Assembly (NCBI GenBank): GCA_910578605.1 | Contig: CAJTQG010000002.1 | Coordinates: 48,150-112,149 of the forward strand | Reading direction: 5' to 3' | Length of the DNA: 64,000 bases | Source: an uncultured Lachnospiraceae bacterium | GTDB lineage: Bacteria > Bacillota > Clostridia > Lachnospirales > Lachnospiraceae | Shown: positions 36,007 through 44,884 of the stretch, one piece after another | How positions within the stretch are numbered: the stretch's first letter is position 1 | Layout of the letters: the number at the start of each line of letters is the position of its first letter | Position numbers and translations under genes: made by a program | The notes under the pieces: generated by a model | What the model saw: the letters and a program-made list of their open reading frames with translations, nothing else | The model's database searches: none | What the model was told of the DNA's origin: nothing

Positions 36007-37035
36007 CTATTTTCTTTTAAAAATTTGTTTCACTCCCTCTTTATAGCCAAGTACCTGATTTCTCGCAGACAACATACCCTCCATTGTCATATATTGCCCT
36101 GAAGAAAACAAACCAATCACTGTTCCTCCAAAACCTCCCAAGTTCTCCTCCCCCGACAGCATAATGCGAACCCAGGGATCCTCTGACAGCTCCCCATAAT
36201 ACTTTATCTTATCCGGCTTTTGAAAATTCTTTCCCAATAGTACAACCGCCTGAAGATGACGCACCAAAGCCTCCTGAAAATATAATATCATTCCCTGGCT
36301 TTGAGGCAGCTCCATTCCCCAGTTCTCCGCCAAGCGGTAATATTCTATTGTAACCTTTTTCTCCATATCCCAATCAAATATAGTCGGTACTATTTTGTGT
36401 CTTGGCAGCTTTCTTGCCACAATCTTCTCCGGCACAATCACCATATTTTTTACATCCTGCATATAGCGGAGAAGAAACAGCGCCCTGTCCGATGATGGGG
36501 AACTTATAAATTTCATTTCATTTTGTATTAAAAGCTCCCGCCGAAACATTTTATTATTTAAGTTCAAGACAAACTCATTGGGAAAGAAATGCAAAAACCA
36601 CTCTCTTGTTTTTGTTATGTCCGTCTGATACCCCTTTGCAAATTCCTGCATCTGCCTTTCACATTCCGCCTTGCTGCCAAAATATCCATAAGAAATATCT
36701 ATTTGATGCTCTCTCATTGGCATACAAAGCCTCTCCAAGGCGTAAGACTCATAGGCAATATCACCCTGAGCAAAAAAAACATAACTGCCCTCCGCCATTT
36801 TTAAGCCAACATTTCTAGCTATGCTTAAATTCCCATGCTGTGCTATCTGTATCAGCTTCACATTGGAATACATAGACATATAGCCGCTGCAAATCTCATA
36901 GGTTTTGTCACTAGAACCGGCGTCTACCATAATAATCTCTAAGTCCCTGACAGTCTGAGTCAAGAGGGAGTGCATGGTGTCAATTATTTTATTTTCCATA
37001 TTGTAAATTGCTAAAATAACAGATACCCGAACCAT
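36007..37035 (-). CDS. Glycosyltransferase family 2
   Basis: A 342-residue cytoplasmic GT-A glycosyltransferase. VRVSVILAIYNMENKIIDTMHSLLTQTV opens the nucleotide-binding half, with IIMVDAGSSDKT for the uridine site. The DxD position reads FFAQGDIAYE, so the usual two-aspartate motif is reduced to one Asp; the enzyme may have altered metal binding. No membrane segment is seen. The third ATG of the frame (37035) is used because GGGAGG lies six bases upstream; the ATG at 37053 does not have a site. It is part of the polysaccharide operon; donor and acceptor are unknown. Confidence 0.9.
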   Translation of the reverse strand: MVRVSVILAIYNMENKIIDTMHSLLTQTVRDLEIIMVDAGSSDKTYEICSGYMSMYSNVKLIQIAQHGNLSIARNVGLKMAEGSYVFFAQGDIAYESYALERLCMPMREHQIDISYGYFGSKAECERQMQEFAKGYQTDITKTREWFLHFFPNEFVLNLNNKMFRRELLIQNEMKFISSPSSDRALFLLRYMQDVKNMVIVPEKIVARKLPRHKIVPTIFDWDMEKKVTIEYYRLAENWGMELPQSQGMILYFQEALVRHLQAVVLLGKNFQKPDKIKYYGELSEDPWVRIMLSGEENLGGFGGTVIGLFSSGQYMTMEGMLSARNQVLGYKEGVKQIFKRK

Positions 37036-37086
37036 CTGCATCCTCCCTAGCACTGCAGCAGTGATAATTCACACTCACTCTTGCTG

Positions 37087-38160
37087 TCAGCTTCTATTTT
37101 GCTTTAATTTTAAAAATAACCCTGGCATTTTATTTTTTACAACATAAATTACCCTCCCCAAACACAAGCTGCATAAAGTTAATTTATGCTTCACTGTAAA
37201 TAACAATACCTTTACAGGCAATTTTTCTCCTTTGGCGTAAGGCAGTAATTCCTGATATATCTGTGATTGATACACCTGCCGCACAAATTGATATCGCTTT
37301 ATAAAATTCATCTCCGCCCGCTTATCACAATTTCTCTCAAGCGCAGAGAACAAATATCGGATATAGATTGCCGATAAATCCCTGCGAACCTCCTTCGTGC
37401 AGATTCCCCAATCCTTCTGCTGCTCCAACAACATCTGAACACAGGCGGCATGAATATTGTAATATTCTTTCACAAACCGTGAGGTAAGAGATTTCTGCCC
37501 GCCTGCCGTAATAATTCTATAATGATAGGGAGCTTTGGGCAGCACGTTCATTGACTGAATATAACTGCAAAAATGAATGTTAAACGCCAAATCCTCCAAC
37601 AATGGCCAATGGGGAAACGTAATATTATGCTCTAATAAAATAGTTCTCCTTAAAAACTTATTCCACGGATAACCGTACAGTGTCAGCTTCTCCAACTCCA
37701 TAATATAGGGGTGAAGCTGGGAAGGGGTTTTAAAATAATGCTCCTTAGGACATTTCACAATAGCGCACTCTAATGTACCATCCTCTTTCTGGTGCTCCTC
37801 CACCGCCCCATATACCACATAATCCGCCGGATTTTTCTGCAGGGATGCATACACCCACTCCAATAGCTGACTGTCCACTCTATCATCTGCATCCATACAG
37901 CAAACATATTCTCCTGTGGCCTGCTTTATTCCTTCATTTCTTGCACCGCTGGCCCCTTTGTTCTTTGGCAAATCCAATACATGAAATCTATCATCCTGTT
38001 CTTCATATCGCCGACAAATTTCTAAAGATTTGTCTGTACCCTTGTCATGAACTAAAATCACTTCAAAATCTGTGAATGTCTGGGCCTTAATGCTGTCAAG
38101 CATCCCTCTGATATATCGCTGAGCTTGATAAACCGGAATTACAATTGAAAAATATGCCAT
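37087..38160 (-). CDS. Glycosyltransferase family 2
   Basis: A 357-residue GT-A enzyme with FSIVIPVYQAQRYIRGMLDSI, VILVHDKGTDKS at the nucleotide site and CMDADDRVD as an intact DxD motif. The C-terminal half (230-357) is basic and partly hydrophobic and may touch the membrane. The ATG starts 3 bases after the stop of the previous gene, and its ribosome site (GGCAGG) lies inside that gene, so the two are translationally coupled. It adds a sugar to the lipid-linked repeat unit; which one cannot be told. Confidence 0.92.
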   Translation of the reverse strand: MAYFSIVIPVYQAQRYIRGMLDSIKAQTFTDFEVILVHDKGTDKSLEICRRYEEQDDRFHVLDLPKNKGASGARNEGIKQATGEYVCCMDADDRVDSQLLEWVYASLQKNPADYVVYGAVEEHQKEDGTLECAIVKCPKEHYFKTPSQLHPYIMELEKLTLYGYPWNKFLRRTILLEHNITFPHWPLLEDLAFNIHFCSYIQSMNVLPKAPYHYRIITAGGQKSLTSRFVKEYYNIHAACVQMLLEQQKDWGICTKEVRRDLSAIYIRYLFSALERNCDKRAEMNFIKRYQFVRQVYQSQIYQELLPYAKGEKLPVKVLLFTVKHKLTLCSLCLGRVIYVVKNKMPGLFLKLKQNRS

Positions 38161-38163
38161 ACA

Positions 38164-39228
38164 CTAACGACCTGCCTTCAAAGTGGCAAACAGCTTTACA
38201 TTGTTTGTCTTTACAAAAGAAATCACCTTGCACTCTAACAACGTCAAAGGAACACTCTGCCACTTAATGGGCATCATCAGACATTTTGCATAGAAGGATT
38301 TAGGCTTTGCATAGGAGAGACATTTCTTTAAATGGCCCTTAGATAGCATCTGCTCCACCTTCTCCCTTTTCTCATGATATGACAAAGTGCATTTTGTGTT
38401 TGTTAGATTTTCCACGCAGCCTATAAACCGATCTACATACCGCCTGCATATCATTTCCTTAGAATTCCTATCAAACACGCCCCAATATTGATAGAGCTCC
38501 ACCATCCAGCTATGCTCCTCCTCCCTCTTCTCATACATATTTTCCCGATAGCTTGCGGTCTCCGACTCCTCTCTGGCCCTAATAAAATGATAATACTGTC
38601 TGCCTGTAATGCTCACTCTCTCCACATCCCGAATCACACTTAAAATAAAAGGGAAATCATCCCAGAAGGTTTGGGGAAAGCGCAGGTTATTTTCCATAAT
38701 GTACTCCCTCAAAAACAATTTATTCCACGGGGAATAGAGCATATTCGTGTCAAACATGCGGTATGCCTGGCTTCTAAATTCCTCCTTATTGTCAAACACT
38801 CCATCAAAAGCAGTGAAATTTGTTGTGATATATTTATTTTTTTCGTAGTAAGTATCAATAAAAAATCCGGCAATAGTAAGCTGAGATTGATGTTTTTCTG
38901 CCAGCTCATACATATCCAGCAGCATATCTGGTTCTGCCCAATCATCGGAATCCATAAAATACAAATATTTTCCTTTTGCTATATCAATCGCAACATTTCT
39001 TGCACTGGGGGCTCCGCCGTTTTCCTTGTGAATCACATGAATACGATTATCTTGGGCGGCGTAGGCGTCACAAATCTCACCGCTCTTGTCCGGCGTTCCG
39101 TCGTCTACAATTAAAAATTCAAACTCGGTCAATGTCTGTGCCTGTATGCTCTCGATAGCTTTTCCCACATATTCCTCCACTTTATATACCGGCATTATCA
39201 CACTAATCTTTATATTATCCATCTCCAT
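38164..39228 (-). CDS. Glycosyltransferase family 2
   Basis: A 354-residue GT-A enzyme. It shows KISVIMPVYKVEEYVGKAIESI, FLIVDDGTPDKSGEICDAYA and YFMDSDDWAE (intact DxD), all standard for GT2 enzymes of capsule loci. No membrane segment is clear. The ATG follows AAAGGA with 10-base spacing. It is similar in plan to the next gene at 37087, with which it is coupled, and the pair may have arisen by duplication. It acts in the cytoplasm on the undecaprenyl-linked intermediate. Confidence 0.92.
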   Translation of the reverse strand: MEMDNIKISVIMPVYKVEEYVGKAIESIQAQTLTEFEFLIVDDGTPDKSGEICDAYAAQDNRIHVIHKENGGAPSARNVAIDIAKGKYLYFMDSDDWAEPDMLLDMYELAEKHQSQLTIAGFFIDTYYEKNKYITTNFTAFDGVFDNKEEFRSQAYRMFDTNMLYSPWNKLFLREYIMENNLRFPQTFWDDFPFILSVIRDVERVSITGRQYYHFIRAREESETASYRENMYEKREEEHSWMVELYQYWGVFDRNSKEMICRRYVDRFIGCVENLTNTKCTLSYHEKREKVEQMLSKGHLKKCLSYAKPKSFYAKCLMMPIKWQSVPLTLLECKVISFVKTNNVKLFATLKAGR

Positions 39229-39294
39229 GCTTCTTTGTCCTTTCTAAGTCTTGCGCCTTTTATTCTTAATCTTTTCATCTTTATTCATTCATCT

Positions 39295-40653
39295 TTATTT
39301 TTGACTGTCGTCCTTCTCATCAAAAGCCTCTGTGCTGTCAGACTTCAGCAGGACAATCAATGTTTGAAAAATCAGCTGCAAATCTCTCCAGAAGCTGTAA
39401 TTTTCAATATACATTAAATCTAAAATCAGCTTGTCCTTCGGGGAGGTATTATACTTTCCTGAAATTTGTGCCAAGCCAGTCAAGCCCGCTTTTACCCGCA
39501 GACGGTAACGAAACTCCGGCAAATTTTCCGAATACTTATATACATTTCCTACCATCTCCGGTCTTGGCCCCACTACACTCATATCTCCCAGCAGAATATT
39601 GAAAAACTGGGGGAGCTCATCCACTCGAAATTTTCTAAGGAAATATCCAACCTTTGTGATTCTGTCATCATGATCCACTACCTTACTGTCGTCAGCATCC
39701 TCCCGCATTGTGCGAAATTTGTAGACATTAAAAATCCGTCCTCCCCTTGTAACACGGTTCTGCTTAAACAAAATACTTCCCCCATCATTGATTTTAATCG
39801 CAATAGCGCTAATCAGCATAAAGGGAGAAAACAATATAATACACACTAGGGAGACTACAATATCCAATGCCCGCTTTACCATTCTCTGCTCCAACGACAA
39901 ATTCTGCAGCTCAGAGCCAATCAACGATAAATCATCCAGCATAATATGGGCGGCATTGACCTCCACCACATCGGCCATGGTGGGATTAAAATACACATTT
40001 TTGTGATAGTGATAGCATAGTTCAATAATTTTAGTTCTTCTCTCAATAGGCACATTGTACAAAAATACTGCGTCCGCCTTCAACACGGTATCCTGCCATT
40101 TATCATCATCCGCCTTTAAAATATAATCCACCCTGTATTGCTTTTTAAACTTCTTTATTACTCTTAAAATCTGCCTCAAATGCTCTTGGTCCGATGTGAT
40201 TACCACACAGCTCTCCGGCTCGTTAATGGAAAAGTATATATAATTACCAAAGTATACACTGAAAATAATCCACATAAGCTGCATTAAAATAACTAACAAG
40301 AGAATGCCAATAAATTCAAATTTAAAGGACGCATTGTTGTTTTCATTGGTATTCATAATCGACAACTGAAGATAGGTTACCACATCCGTAATCAGTGTAG
40401 CCAGAAATACAGAATAAATAATGGGCTTGCTCTTTCTCTTTCCAATATCATACTTACCGTAAACGGCTGTCAGAATGGCCTCCACCACTACAAAAGTCAA
40501 CATTGTGACACCCATTGTACGAGACAATGTTAAAATCTGAAAATTTTCTATGGAAAACAGTACAAAAAAGATTAAGAAAATCCCCATATACATAAATGCC
40601 TTAAAAAATAAAACAATTGAAGCAATACATTTCTTTAATAAATATCGAACCAT
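39295..40653 (-). CDS. Polyprenyl glycosylphosphotransferase (second copy)
   Basis: A 452-residue initiating sugar-phosphate transferase. The N-terminal half has about four to five membrane segments and a soluble CoA-binding-like domain. The C-terminal catalytic domain (about 260-440) starts at MVKRALDIVVSLVCIILFSPFMLISAIAIKINDGG and carries YKFRTMREDADD, KFRVDELPQFFNILLGDMSVVGPRPEM and KAGLTGLAQISGKY. It moves a sugar-1-phosphate to undecaprenyl phosphate. The ATG follows GGAGGTAAGACT. It is the second such enzyme in the operon, so one may act on a different sugar or polymer. Confidence 0.93.
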   Translation of the reverse strand: MVRYLLKKCIASIVLFFKAFMYMGIFLIFFVLFSIENFQILTLSRTMGVTMLTFVVVEAILTAVYGKYDIGKRKSKPIIYSVFLATLITDVVTYLQLSIMNTNENNNASFKFEFIGILLLVILMQLMWIIFSVYFGNYIYFSINEPESCVVITSDQEHLRQILRVIKKFKKQYRVDYILKADDDKWQDTVLKADAVFLYNVPIERRTKIIELCYHYHKNVYFNPTMADVVEVNAAHIMLDDLSLIGSELQNLSLEQRMVKRALDIVVSLVCIILFSPFMLISAIAIKINDGGSILFKQNRVTRGGRIFNVYKFRTMREDADDSKVVDHDDRITKVGYFLRKFRVDELPQFFNILLGDMSVVGPRPEMVGNVYKYSENLPEFRYRLRVKAGLTGLAQISGKYNTSPKDKLILDLMYIENYSFWRDLQLIFQTLIVLLKSDSTEAFDEKDDSQK

Positions 40654-40685
40654 AGTCTTACCTCCACGCAGGCGCTCTCGGAGCT

Positions 40686-41441
40686 TTAGTCACTGGCTCC
40701 CATATACTTGAGTACACCCTTTATTGCATATGAACAAAAATAAATCCATGCCCTGCATCTGCCAATTCCCACATACCGCAGAGCCTTGTAATGCATCATG
40801 GCAGATTTTCCCTTGTTGCCGGATTTACTGTTAAAATCCATTCTATATTTTAACATTGGCTCATTGATGCCCACCGCATCCCCATTCTCCTTTAATATGG
40901 AGAGCCATGCGATGTAATCCTCATGACTGTCCTCATGAACCATAGGATAACGCAGCATAATATCTCTTCTCACTAACACAGAGGAGCAGTTAATTTGATT
41001 GCCGTAAAGCAGCTTTTTGTAAGTGATGCGATTTTCCACCCCTATTGTCTTTCCCGTAGATTTTCCGTCACGGTTTACCAGCTCTCTTGCGGTACAGCAG
41101 AGCGGGCAGCCGGTCTTCTCTATCACCTTAAGCTGTCTGGCCAGCTTGTCCTCTGTCCACCAGTCATCTGCGTCCAGAAAGGCAATATATTTTCCTCTGG
41201 CCTCCTTCACTCCCCGATTTCTTGACTTTGCCGCCCCCATATTGCTGGGATTAATGAGGATTCGTATTCGCTTATCTTCCCTGAAGGGCTCCAAAACCTC
41301 TAAAGTGTTATCCTCCGACCTGTCCTCCACAATCACAAGCTCCCACTTTGCCCCCTGCTCTCTCACGCTCTCCACAGCTCTAGAAATGGTTTTGCTGCAG
41401 TTATATGCCGGCATTACTACCGAAATCAATGGCACTTCCAT
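40686..41441 (-). CDS. Glycosyltransferase family 2
   Basis: A 251-residue compact GT-A enzyme with SVVMPAYNCSKTISRAVESV, LVIVEDRSEDNT and FLDADDWWTED (DxD). Its short length and lack of membrane segments fit soluble glycosyltransferases that extend a lipid-linked sugar. The ATG follows GAGAGG and is 14 bases after the previous stop, so it is in one operon with both sugar-phosphate transferases on either side. Being next to the first initiating enzyme, it may add the second sugar; this is inference from order only. Confidence 0.92.
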   Translation of the reverse strand: MEVPLISVVMPAYNCSKTISRAVESVREQGAKWELVIVEDRSEDNTLEVLEPFREDKRIRILINPSNMGAAKSRNRGVKEARGKYIAFLDADDWWTEDKLARQLKVIEKTGCPLCCTARELVNRDGKSTGKTIGVENRITYKKLLYGNQINCSSVLVRRDIMLRYPMVHEDSHEDYIAWLSILKENGDAVGINEPMLKYRMDFNSKSGNKGKSAMMHYKALRYVGIGRCRAWIYFCSYAIKGVLKYMGASD

Positions 41442-41455
41442 ATTATTTTACCTCT

Positions 41456-42832
41456 CTATTCACCGGCATCCTTTTTCTTGTTCATCAATGCCGTAACCTG
41501 CCCAGCCTTTACACCCTCTGCATTTTCCTTCTGAAAAATAATCTTTACCGTCATCAATAATATACGCAAATCCAGAAGAATTGTCTGATGCTCTATATAG
41601 TACAAATCCAGCTTCAATTTATCGTAGGGAGTGGTGCTGTACTTACCGTATATCTGCGCATAACCGGTCAGTCCTGCCTTTGCCTTCAGGCGAAAAACAA
41701 ACTCCGGCAGTTCCTTCTTATATTCCTCAGCAATGGAAGGCCTTTCTGGTCTTGGACCTACGAGGGACATTTCCCCCTTTAAAATATTAAATAACTGGGG
41801 AATCTCGTCAAAGTGGCTGATACGCAAGATTTTCCCGATAGGCGTCACCCTGTCGTCATGCCTGCCCGCCAGCCTTGCCCCATGTTTTTCCGAATCCACC
41901 CGCATACTGCGGAATTTATAAATATAAAATATCTTTTCATCTAGGGTGAGCCTCTCCTGCTTGTACAATACCGGACCTCCGTCATAGAGCTTTATGCACA
42001 AGGCGCAAAGCAGCATAAAGGGGGACAGTACAATAAACATAGGAACAGACAGCATCAAATCCATCATTCTCTTGGCAAACCGCTGTTCAAATTTTAAACC
42101 TGCATTCCTTGATAACAACAGCGGAGTATCAAACAAATGCATACTATCAGCACCCATTAAAATCACATCCGAAATCTTGGGCGTCACATAAGTGCGCACA
42201 GACACCTGAAAGCAATACTTTACCAATGTGTTGCGAATCTCATCTGGTAAATCACAGAGAATAACAGCCTCATAGCCTGGTATTTTCTCCTCCACCGCCT
42301 TCAGGCCTTTATTGATATGAATATATCCGCAAATGTTGTATTTGTCTGTTCGTCTCCCCATCTTGTCCACCAGCTCGTCCGGATCTCGGTCTCCATATAC
42401 CATGAGCATCCTTCTAGGTGGATAAAGCTTACTGTATATTCCTTTGGACAGCAATGCCCACAAAACAATATTTGCCACCTGTACCAATGTCATCTTTGTG
42501 ATGGGAATCCCCGAAACCAACCGTAAGCTCAGAAGACAAATCTGCAGATATATAATTACATTGACAAAAATTAAGGATAAAATCTGGGAGAAGATAATAT
42601 CCATCGTCCGCAGATATCCAACCTTGTATGCTCCGTACAGTTTGGAAAAACCAAACAGCAGCAGGACATATATCAATATCATAACCCAATGTCCTCTGCG
42701 AAACAGAGACCGCTCTATATAAGGATTGTAACAATCAATCCATACTTTCCAAAAAACTACCGACTGTATAAAAATAATAAAGACGGATAAAAAGAACAGA
42801 ACGATTCTCTTAAACTGTTCATTTTTCTTCAT
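41456..42832 (-). CDS. Polyprenyl glycosylphosphotransferase (first gene of the operon)
   Basis: A 458-residue initiating transferase with the same plan as the copy at 39295. Four N-terminal membrane segments and a soluble middle domain precede a C-terminal domain with FAKRMMDLMLSVPMFIVLSPFMLL, YKFRSMRVDSEKHG, HFDEIPQLFNILKGEMSLVGPRPERP and KAGLTGYAQIYGKY. It should load the first sugar-1-phosphate on undecaprenyl phosphate. The ATG at 42832 is used because AGAGG lies six bases before it; the ATG at 42838 directly abuts that site. It is promoter-proximal in the polysaccharide operon and diverges from the LCP gene. Confidence 0.93.
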   Translation of the reverse strand: MKKNEQFKRIVLFFLSVFIIFIQSVVFWKVWIDCYNPYIERSLFRRGHWVMILIYVLLLFGFSKLYGAYKVGYLRTMDIIFSQILSLIFVNVIIYLQICLLSLRLVSGIPITKMTLVQVANIVLWALLSKGIYSKLYPPRRMLMVYGDRDPDELVDKMGRRTDKYNICGYIHINKGLKAVEEKIPGYEAVILCDLPDEIRNTLVKYCFQVSVRTYVTPKISDVILMGADSMHLFDTPLLLSRNAGLKFEQRFAKRMMDLMLSVPMFIVLSPFMLLCALCIKLYDGGPVLYKQERLTLDEKIFYIYKFRSMRVDSEKHGARLAGRHDDRVTPIGKILRISHFDEIPQLFNILKGEMSLVGPRPERPSIAEEYKKELPEFVFRLKAKAGLTGYAQIYGKYSTTPYDKLKLDLYYIEHQTILLDLRILLMTVKIIFQKENAEGVKAGQVTALMNKKKDAGE

Positions 42833-43084
42833 GATCATCCTCTAAATTTATATTTCTAAATTGCGCGATATAGTTATCACTGTATACATTCTAACAATAT
42901 TCTCTATTCTTCTATATTCTAATTATTGTTACTATTCACAGCCACAAGTTAACAAAATGACATTGATTCACAGCCACTTGAACATGGGCATAATAATTAT
43001 CTTTCCCCATGTTACACCAACAAATGGCAGAAAGCAAGTAAAATTTTACATTTATGACACGGTCTTCCAAAGGAACTTGACCTT

Positions 43085-43113
43085 TTGACACTATTTACAA
43101 AGTATAGTATAAT
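43085..43113 (+). promoter_or_regulatory. Consensus sigma-A promoter of the LCP gene
   Basis: TTGACA (43085-43090) and TATAAT (43108-43113) with a 17-base spacer, a full consensus match. It implies a leader of about 205 bases before the LCP start. 42833-43084 is otherwise plain AT-rich spacer. Confidence 0.85.
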
Positions 43114-43135
43114 AAAAAAATGTATTTCTTATACA

Positions 43136-43180
43136 GTGGCAAATATTTCACAAAATACTTTGCCACTTTACATATGTAAA
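43136..43180 (+). promoter_or_regulatory. Hairpin and palindrome in the LCP leader
   Basis: GTGGCAAA (43136-43143) pairs with TTTGCCAC (43159-43166), with further pairing of ATTT and AATA inside. The 14-bp palindrome TTTACATATGTAAA follows at 43167-43180. Both lie in the transcribed leader and may control messenger stability or bind a regulator. Confidence 0.5.
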
Positions 43181-43325
43181 ACAAGAATATTAAAATGAAA
43201 TTGGCTTTATACTATTGTGGAACAGGAAAAGCAACTTAACAATTAAAAGTTATTAAGAAAAAAGTTATTATTAAGAAAGGAATTCTGTTTTTCTGCCTTG
43301 GCCGCACAGAACAGACAATAATTCA

Positions 43326-44816
43326 ATGGGAAAAAGTAAACGTCGTCCAATGGACCCTTCTGTCAAGAAGGCTAAAATTAAACGCAGCAAAAAAATCGGA
43401 TTTACATTGGCTACCATTCAATTTATTTTAACTTGTATTTTTACAGGTTTAGTTGTGTATCTCAATGTTCTTCCCAACAAAATACTAATACCGATACTAT
43501 GTGTTCTTCTCTTTGTCTGCCTTTGGGACTACCTTTCCCAGCACTCCAGAAAAGTGCGGACAGCCGGCAAATCTATTGCCGTTGTTTTTTCTATACTGCT
43601 TGGCGTTGCCAGCTACTACTTATTTGTCACCAATCATGTCATTGATGCCATTACCGGCTCCAACATAAAAATTGATGATGTCTCCATCATTGTGCTTGAG
43701 GAAAATGAAGCCCAATCTATACAAGATGCCAAGGATTATGATTTTGGCATATTAAAAAATATTGATAACACCAATACCCAGAAGGCTCTCTCCTGTGTAG
43801 AGACCGATGTGGATGCCGCTGTATCCACAAAAGAATATGAAGATATCAATACATTAGTAGATGCCCTATATAAGAAAAAGGTGGGGGCAATTGTCTTAAA
43901 TGAAGCTTATCGGGAGACGCTGAAGGAAACCCATGAAAATTTTGATGTGGACACAAGGGTACTCAAAACCTATACCTTTCGGGTTAAAATCGCAACAAGC
44001 GGGGGAAATGTGAAGGTGACAAAAGAGCCATTCAGCGTGTATATTACCGGCATTGACACCTACGGAGATATTTCCAAGACAAGCCGAAGCGATGTAAATA
44101 TTATAGCCACCATCAATCCAAAAACAAAGCAGATTTTACTTGTCTCCACACCAAGAGATTATTATGTGGAATTATCCGTGGCACCAGGTGCATATGATAA
44201 ATTAACCCATGCCGGCACCTTCGGCACAGATGTATCAATAAAGACACTAGAAAATCTCTACGACTTGAATATTGACTATTACGCTAGAATTAATTTCTCC
44301 GGATTTGAGAAAATGATAGATGCACTAGGAGGCGTCACAGTTCATAATGAGGAAGCCTTTACTTCCATCGACGGCTATTATATCGAGGGCGGTGACGTAA
44401 AGCTGGACGGAAAATATGCCTTGGCATTTGCAAGAGAGAGACATGCCTTTGCCAACGGGGACAATCAGAGAGGTATCAACCAAATGAAGGTAATACGCTC
44501 TATTATAGACAAGGTTACTTCCCCGTCGCTGCTGAAAAACTATACCTCCATTTTGGACAGTATGACCGGTACTGTGGAGACCACTCTGTCATCTAGTGAT
44601 TTGTCATCCCTTGTAAAGATGCAGCTTGGGGACAATGCAGACTGGAATGTTGTCTCTTATAACGTGACCGGAACCGGCGACAAGCGATACACCTACTCTT
44701 ACTCCTCCAAAGCATTGTATGTAATGATTCCTGATGAAGATTCCATCGCCGGAGCAAAAAAATTACAGCAAGATGTGCTGGAAGGCAAAACTATCAGCTC
44801 ACCGGAATCCAAATAG
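43326..44816 (+). CDS. LytR-CpsA-Psr (LCP) family glycopolymer ligase
   Basis: A 496-residue membrane protein. Three hydrophobic segments (about 25-47, 50-68 and 82-102) anchor it, and the C-terminal LCP domain (about 240-400) faces outside. LCP signatures are seen: VYITGIDTYG, SRSDVNIIATINPKTKQILLVSTPRD and LAFARERHAFANGDNQRG, with the arginines that bind the lipid pyrophosphate. It should move undecaprenyl-linked polymers to peptidoglycan, and being divergent from the polysaccharide operon it is the likely attachment enzyme for that polymer. There is no good ribosome site before the ATG at 43326; AAAGGAA lies about 45 bases upstream, so the start is uncertain. It has a consensus promoter at 43085. 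Confidence 0.92.
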   Translation: MGKSKRRPMDPSVKKAKIKRSKKIGFTLATIQFILTCIFTGLVVYLNVLPNKILIPILCVLLFVCLWDYLSQHSRKVRTAGKSIAVVFSILLGVASYYLFVTNHVIDAITGSNIKIDDVSIIVLEENEAQSIQDAKDYDFGILKNIDNTNTQKALSCVETDVDAAVSTKEYEDINTLVDALYKKKVGAIVLNEAYRETLKETHENFDVDTRVLKTYTFRVKIATSGGNVKVTKEPFSVYITGIDTYGDISKTSRSDVNIIATINPKTKQILLVSTPRDYYVELSVAPGAYDKLTHAGTFGTDVSIKTLENLYDLNIDYYARINFSGFEKMIDALGGVTVHNEEAFTSIDGYYIEGGDVKLDGKYALAFARERHAFANGDNQRGINQMKVIRSIIDKVTSPSLLKNYTSILDSMTGTVETTLSSSDLSSLVKMQLGDNADWNVVSYNVTGTGDKRYTYSYSSKALYVMIPDEDSIAGAKKLQQDVLEGKTISSPESK

Positions 44817-44884
44817 GAACTCTATTAAACTGCTCTTAGAAAACAACAAATATAGGTAAAGATAGAAAGGATCGATACAGCACT

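Noticed and set aside
43136-43180. Possible CRISPR or insertion element end
   Set aside because: Single hairpin and palindrome only, with no repeat array, transposase or target duplication.
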